64,000 nucleotides of DNA from Haematobia irritans. Its lineage: Eukaryota; Arthropoda; Insecta; Diptera; Muscidae. The notes under the pieces are model-generated. The model ran no database searches and had not been told where the DNA came from. It worked only from the letters and a program-made list of their open reading frames with translations. Below, piece after piece: positions 59,264 to 64,000 of this stretch. Each line of letters begins with the position of its first letter. The stretch's first letter is position 1. A program made the position numbers and the translations under genes. Where the stretch lies: the NCBI RefSeq assembly GCF_050003625.1, contig NC_134398.1:196547700-196611699 (forward strand), in the 5' to 3' direction.

Positions 59264-60170
59264 AAGTCATATATAAGAAGAAAAACAATTTTCCATGACC
59301 TTGTCTTTGATTATTCAAAAACAAACTCGAAAGAGAATGCAACCGTTACCATTTTTTTGGACCATATGCTAATCTGAACCAAAGCCATTAAACCCGAGAG
59401 CCTATTGAAATAAAGTAAGAAATAACAACATTACCGTCAGAGAAAATTGATTCATAATATTCCAATTAAACTTTTAAATGATTTTTTTTTTGCACTCTCT
59501 CTTACCTTCTCTGAAGAGTTATTTCAAAAGTTTTGTTAAGTTATTTTTGGATTTTTTTTATTTAATTTCCCACTTTCAAATTCAAGGCAATAACTCGAAT
59601 GGCTTTTGATGATGAACCAAACTTTAATGCAGTGGATCAGAAAATATTTTTTCTTGCTTCGGGGAGAAGGAAAAAAAGTTCTTTGAATTTTTTGTTCTTC
59701 CGTTGGTATTTTTATCCAGAGAACAGACAGGCAAACGATTTCGCATACCACAAATATGTTTTAATTTTTTCACCAACAAAATGCTTACCTTGTTAAACAT
59801 GCTGTCCTGGCTGTTTATTGAGAACAAACTTTTTCAGCGAGAATTTTTCTTTGGCTTTGTCGATCAAATATTTTTTTGTTTCTTCTTCAGAAAATACTTT
59901 TATATTTCAAGCGAGAAACTTTCATGTATGCATGTGTTTGTCTGTGGAATTTTTGTTTTTCTTTACCTTGGTGAGATTGGAATTCACACGTTATGTTTGG
60001 GGGAGTACGATACGAGGTTAGTATGGGAAATTTTATGTACTTTAACCAACTGAAGATAGTCTAAATAGTTTCTCACGTAATGTGAAATATCTTGGTTCCA
60101 AGAGGGCTAAAAGCTGAACATAATAATTTTAAACAAAGTCGCATAATTTTAATAAAGAAACTAGCATATT
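59264..60170. other. Unassigned region, no confirmed gene
   Basis: Open frames at 59599 (MAFDDEPNFNAVDQ...) and 59703 have no recognisable domain. The first has a mildly coding-like start but is short. Confidence 0.3.
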
Positions 60171-60221
60171 CAGCCGAAAGTTACGTTAGGCCAAATCTTT
60201 TGTACTTTCCACCATGGAGAG
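60171..60221 (-). mobile_element. DINE lineage A hairpin remnant
   Basis: 'agccgaaagttacgttaggc' then 'tttccaccatggagagtaga' is a decayed hairpin end. It jumps straight into a 29-bp array of the opposite orientation to that expected. Confidence 0.5.
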
Positions 60222-60498
60222 TAGAAAATTTTATTTCCATAGAAAATTTTGTCAACATTTTATTTCCATAGAATATTTTGTAAAATTTTATATTCATAGA
60301 AAATTTTATCTAACTTTTATTTCTATACAAAATTTTGTCAAAATTTTATTTCTATAGAAAATTTTGTCAAATCTTCATTTTTATAGATTTTTTTTGTCAA
60401 AATTTTATTTCTATAGAAATTTTTTTCAAACTTTTATTTACATAGAATATTTTGTCAAAATTTTATTTCTAAACAAAATTTTGTTAAAATTTTACACA
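60222..60498 (+). repeat. 29-bp tandem array (upstream of the gene end)
   Basis: About nine units. The last runs into 'aaaattttacacag', which serves as the candidate acceptor of the exon at 60500. Confidence 0.85.
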
Positions 60499-60499
60499 G

Positions 60500-60835
60500 A
60501 AGATACACTCTTGAGATGCTCAATATAATAGATCTCTCTCCTGACAAAAGAATGAATTTCAAAAAAGACACTGAAGAATGCGTCAGAATGTATCGACATA
60601 TTATAAACAAGCATCGACACAAACGAAGTTTAGTGTACGGTGATTGCGAAACAAACAGCAGCACAAGAACTCAAGTTAGTTATTTTTCGATAAAATATAT
60701 TTTCAATAACAATTGTAATTTTTGTGAACATAAAATGTAATTTAATTTTTGTATTTTATGTAGATACAAAATCCCAGAAGATGGTTAGTGGCACTAACCG
60801 AAATATTGGAAATAAATATTAAAACAAATCAATAA
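60500..60835 (+). CDS. Two terminal exons of an unrecognised gene (60500-60674, 60764-60835)
   Basis: The first exon follows a candidate acceptor ACACAG (60494-60499) and is open in phase RYTLEMLNIIDLSPDK through RHKRSLVYGDCETNSSTRTQ, with a possible internal start ATG at 60516. A GT-AG intron (60675-60763) follows in phase 0. The second exon reads IQNPRRWLVALTEILEINIK, TNQ and a stop at 60833-60835. About 81 residues in all, rich in charged residues and mostly helical-looking. I do not recognise the family. The splice prediction is supported by the intron-less copy at 61966-62142. Upstream exons, if any, are not identified; the 29-bp array would then be intronic. It may itself be a gene fragment. 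Confidence 0.5.
60675..60763 (+). other. 89-bp GT-AG intron
   Basis: Donor CAA before GTTAGT, acceptor TTTTATGTAG before ATA, with a T-rich tract before the acceptor. Typical length for a fly intron. It is precisely absent from the downstream copy. Confidence 0.75.
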
Positions 60836-60914
60836 TCGATTGTTTCTATGACCTCAAGCCGAACAAAATTAATAATCAGAATAATCATAAAATAGGTCAA
60901 CAACACACAAAAAT
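60836..60914 (+). other. Candidate 3' UTR
   Basis: 'cgattgtttctatgacctca' to 'cataaaataggtcaa' (to ~60900) is also present in the downstream copy. An AATAAA lies at ~60811-60816, inside the coding part, so the polyadenylation site is uncertain. Confidence 0.35.
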
Positions 60915-61965
60915 ACGTAAAATTTTATTTCTATAGAAAATTTTTTCAGCCTTTTATTTGTACTCGCATAGAAAATTTTGTAAAAAAAATATATCTATAC
61001 AAAATTTTGTTAAAATTTTATTATAGAAAATGTTGTCAAAATTTTATTTCTATAGAAAACTATGTATAATTTTTAATTCCATAGAAAATTTTTTCAAAAT
61101 TTTATTTCTATAGACAATTTTGTCAAAAATTTTATTTCTGTAGACAATTTTCTCGAAATTTTATGTTCATAGAAAATTTTATCAAAATTTTATATTCATA
61201 GAAAATTTTGTCAAAATTTTAGTTCTAAAGGAAATTTAGTTAAAATTTTGTTTCTATAGAAAATTTTGTAAAAATGTTGTGAAAATTATATTTCTATAGA
61301 ACATCTTGTCTAAACTTTATTTAAATAAAAAATTTTGTAAAAATGTTATTCCCATAGAAAATTTTGTGAAGATTTTATTTCTCTAGAAAATGTTGTCAAC
61401 ATTTTATTTCTATAGAAAATTTTGACAAAATTTTATTTCTATAGACAATTTTGTCGAAATTTTATATTCACAGGAAATTTTATCAAAATTTTATATCTAT
61501 AGAAAATTTTTTCAAAACTTTATTTCTACAGAAAATTTAGTCAACATTTTATTTCTATAGAAAATTTTGTCAACAGTCAACATTTTATTTCTATAGAAAA
61601 TTTTGTCAACATTTGATTTCTATAGAAAATTTTTGTCAAAATTTTATTTCTATAGAAAATTTTGTAAAAATTTTATTTACATAGAAAATTTTGGCAACAT
61701 TCTACAGAAAATTTTGTCGAAATTTTATATTCATAGAAAATATTGTCAAAATTTTATTTTTATAGAAAATTTTGTCAAAATTTAATTTTCGTAGAAAATT
61801 TTGTCAACATTTTATTTCTATAGAAATTTTTTGTCAAGATTTTATTTCTCTAGAAAATGTTGTCAACATTTTATATCTATAGAAAATTTTTTCAAATTAT
61901 TTTTATAGAAATAAAATTTTTTCAAAATTTTATTTCTATAGAACATTTTGTCGAAACTTTATTTC
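60915..61965 (+). repeat. 29-bp tandem array
   Basis: About 36 units with many substitutions, including 'atattcatagaaaatttt' variants. Confidence 0.9.
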
Positions 61966-62142
61966 TACGGTGAATTGCGAAACAAACAGCAGCACAAGAA
62001 CTCAAATACAAAATCCCAGAAGATGGTTAGTGGCACTAACCGAAATATTGGAAATAAATATTAAAACAAATCAATAATCGATTGTTTCTATGACCTCAAG
62101 CCGAACAAAATCAATAATCAGAATAAACATAAAATAGGTCAA
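61966..62142 (+). pseudogene. Intron-less (processed) copy of the gene end at 60500
   Basis: Matches 60635-60674 joined directly to 60764-60900, with the join between 62005 and 62006 exactly at the splice sites. Three differences were seen in ~175 bp: one inserted A that shifts the frame ('ggtgaattgcg') and two substitutions in the 3' UTR. It is 5'-truncated, has no clear poly(A) tail, and sits in the same orientation inside the satellite. Confidence 0.75.
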
Positions 62143-63770
62143 AAATATTTTTAAGAAACTTTATTTCTATAGAAAATTTTGTAAAAAATTTATTTCTATA
62201 GAAAATTTTGTCAAGATTTTATTTCTCTAGAAAATTTTGTCAAAATTTAATTTACGTAGAAAATTTTGTCAACATTTTATTTCTATAGAAAATTTTTGTC
62301 AAGATTTTATTTCTCTAGAAAATGTTGTCAACATTTTATATCTATAGAAAGTTTTTTCAAATTACTTCTATAGAAAATTTAGTAAAAATTTTATTTCTAT
62401 AGAAAATGTAGTCAAAATTTTATTTCTATAGAAAATTTTATAAAAATTGTATTTCCATAGAAAAATTTGTTAACATTTAATTCCTATAGAAAATTTTTGT
62501 CAAAATTTTATTTCTATACAAAATTTTGTCAACATTTTACTTCTATAGAAAATTTTGTCAAAATTTTACATTCATAGAAAATTTTGTCAAAATTTTATTT
62601 TTATAGAAAACTTTGTCAAAATTTAATTTACGTAGAAAATTTTGTCAACATTTTATTTCTATAGAAAATTTTTGTCAACATTTTATTTGTATACAAAATT
62701 TTTTCGAAATTTTATATTCATAGAAAATTTTGTCAACATTTTATTTTTATAGAAAATTTTAAATGTTCTCAACATTTTATATATAAAGAAAATTTTTTCA
62801 AATTATTTCTATAGAAAATTTTCTCAAAATTTTATTTCTATAGAAAATGTAGTCAAAATTTTATTTCTATAGAAAATTAGTCAAAATCTATAGAAAATTT
62901 ATTCAAATTTTTATTTCTATAGAAAATTTTGTCGAATTTTTATATTCATAGAAAATGTTGTCGAATTTTTATATTCATAGAAAATTTTGTCAAAATTTTA
63001 TTTTCAAAGAAAATTTTGTCAACATTTTATTTCTATAGAAAATTTTGTCGAGTTTTTATATTCATAGAAAATTTTGTCGAATTTTTATATTCATAGAAAA
63101 TTTTGTCGAATTTTTATATTCATAGAAAATTTTGTCGAATTTTTATATTCATAGAAAATTTTGTCAAAATTTTATTTTCATAGAAAATTATTGTCAACAT
63201 TTTATTTTTATAGAAAATTTTGTCGAAATTTTATATTCATAGAAAATTTTGTCAAAATTTTATTTTTATAGAAAATTTTAAATGTTGTCAACATTTTATA
63301 TATAAAGAAAATTTTTTCAAATTATTTCTATAGAAAATTTTTTCAAAATTTTATTTCTATAGAAAATGTAGTCAAAATTTTATTTCTATGGAAAATTTAG
63401 TCAAAATTTTATCTCTATAGGCAATTTAGTCAAAATTTTATTTCTGTAAAAAATTTTGTCGAATTTTTATATTCATAGAAAATTTTGTAGAATTTTTACA
63501 TTCATAGAAAATTTTGTCAAAATTTTATTTTCATAGAAAATTTTGTCAACATTTTATGTCTATAGAAAATTTTGTCAAAATGTTATTTCTATACAAAATT
63601 TTTTCAAAATTTTTTTTCTATAGAAAATTTAGTCAAAATTTTATTTCTGTAGAAAATTTGGTTAAAATTTTATTTCTATAGAAAATTTTGTCAAAATTGT
63701 ATTTCTATAGAATTTTTTGTCATAATTTTATTTCTATAGAAAATTCTTTAAAAATTATATTTCTACACAC
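62143..63770 (+). repeat. 29-bp tandem array with a homogenised 'ttcatag' variant
   Basis: About 56 units. At 62925-63170 successive units share 'gtcgaatttttatattcata', a locally amplified variant. A block with 'acattttatatataaagaaa' recurs at ~62770 and ~63290, an offset near 520 bp or about 18 units. Confidence 0.9.
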
Positions 63771-64000
63771 AATGTTTTTTCTGATTTAATCACAAAATTG
63801 ATCAATCCAATTAATTTTTTAATTGAAATTTCTGTAAATGAATGATAGTATCAATCACAGTTTTAATTGGGCATCACAAAAATACTTGGTTAAAAAATGA
63901 ACTGATTTCATTAGCAATTTTCAATTAGATTTTTTTATTAAAAACGAAACTATTGTTAATCACTATGCTGTATTCCAATCAATTTCTACAACTTTTTTTA
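63771..64000. mobile_element. TA-MITE copy, cut by the window end
   Basis: 'ctacacacaatgttttttct' then 'ccaattaattttttaattga' matches the MITE interior at 43982-44147. The right end is outside the window. Confidence 0.5.

Overview
This looks like repeat-dominated nuclear DNA from a calyptrate fly, most likely a muscid such as Stomoxys, Haematobia or Musca. The reasons are the AT-rich composition, several Tc1/mariner families, a tRNA-derived SINE, short GT-AG introns and above all many elements resembling the Drosophila DINE-1/INE-1 (Helentron-associated) family. The species is an inference. No complete host gene was recognised; the best coding candidate is the two-exon gene end at 60500-60835.

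The main component is a DINE-1-like family in at least three lineages (here A, B, C). A complete copy has a TATACCC...GGGTATA hairpin terminus, a 'TATAAAGTATATATATT...GTCCGTC' block, an array of ~153-bp monomers, often an array of 29-bp monomers, a ~200-bp spacer and a GC-rich hairpin (TTCGGCCxGGCCGAA or AGTCGG...CCGACT) just before CTTGTT. Strand is given with TATACCC as the 5' end, following the Helitron convention of a hairpin near the 3' end. Near-complete copies lie at 4612-6463, 7729-9778, 37187-38999, 44148-45483 and 53940-56953. The 29-bp unit also forms large arrays at 27283-29875, 40855-43935 and 60222-63770.

Layout. 1-6463: nested DINE copies, one split by a DD37E transposon and a SINE. 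6464-7728: no gene seen. 7729-13785: DINE A with a short insert holding a hammerhead-like motif, a decayed DD41D mariner split by a SINE, then a long B array. 13856-23868: a mariner fragment and a 4.75-kb direct tandem duplication. 23869-27282: SINEs and a Penelope-like fragment with a well-formed hammerhead ribozyme. 27283-39000: arrays, a chimeric DINE and a possible BEL/Pao leader. 39000-51460: satellites, a TA-MITE holding a DINE C copy, and two nearly identical DD41D deletion derivatives. 51463-60221: a 6-kb segment bounded by short inverted repeats, a long DINE A copy, and a DINE A copy carrying piggyBac-like and foldback MITEs. 60222-64000: 29-bp satellite enclosing the two-exon gene end and, 1.3 kb downstream, a copy of it lacking exactly the intron.

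No functional module of host genes is visible. The relations here are between mobile elements: insertion into insertion, array expansion, internal-deletion derivatives spreading, ribozyme-bearing retroelement pieces, and one apparent mRNA-derived copy.
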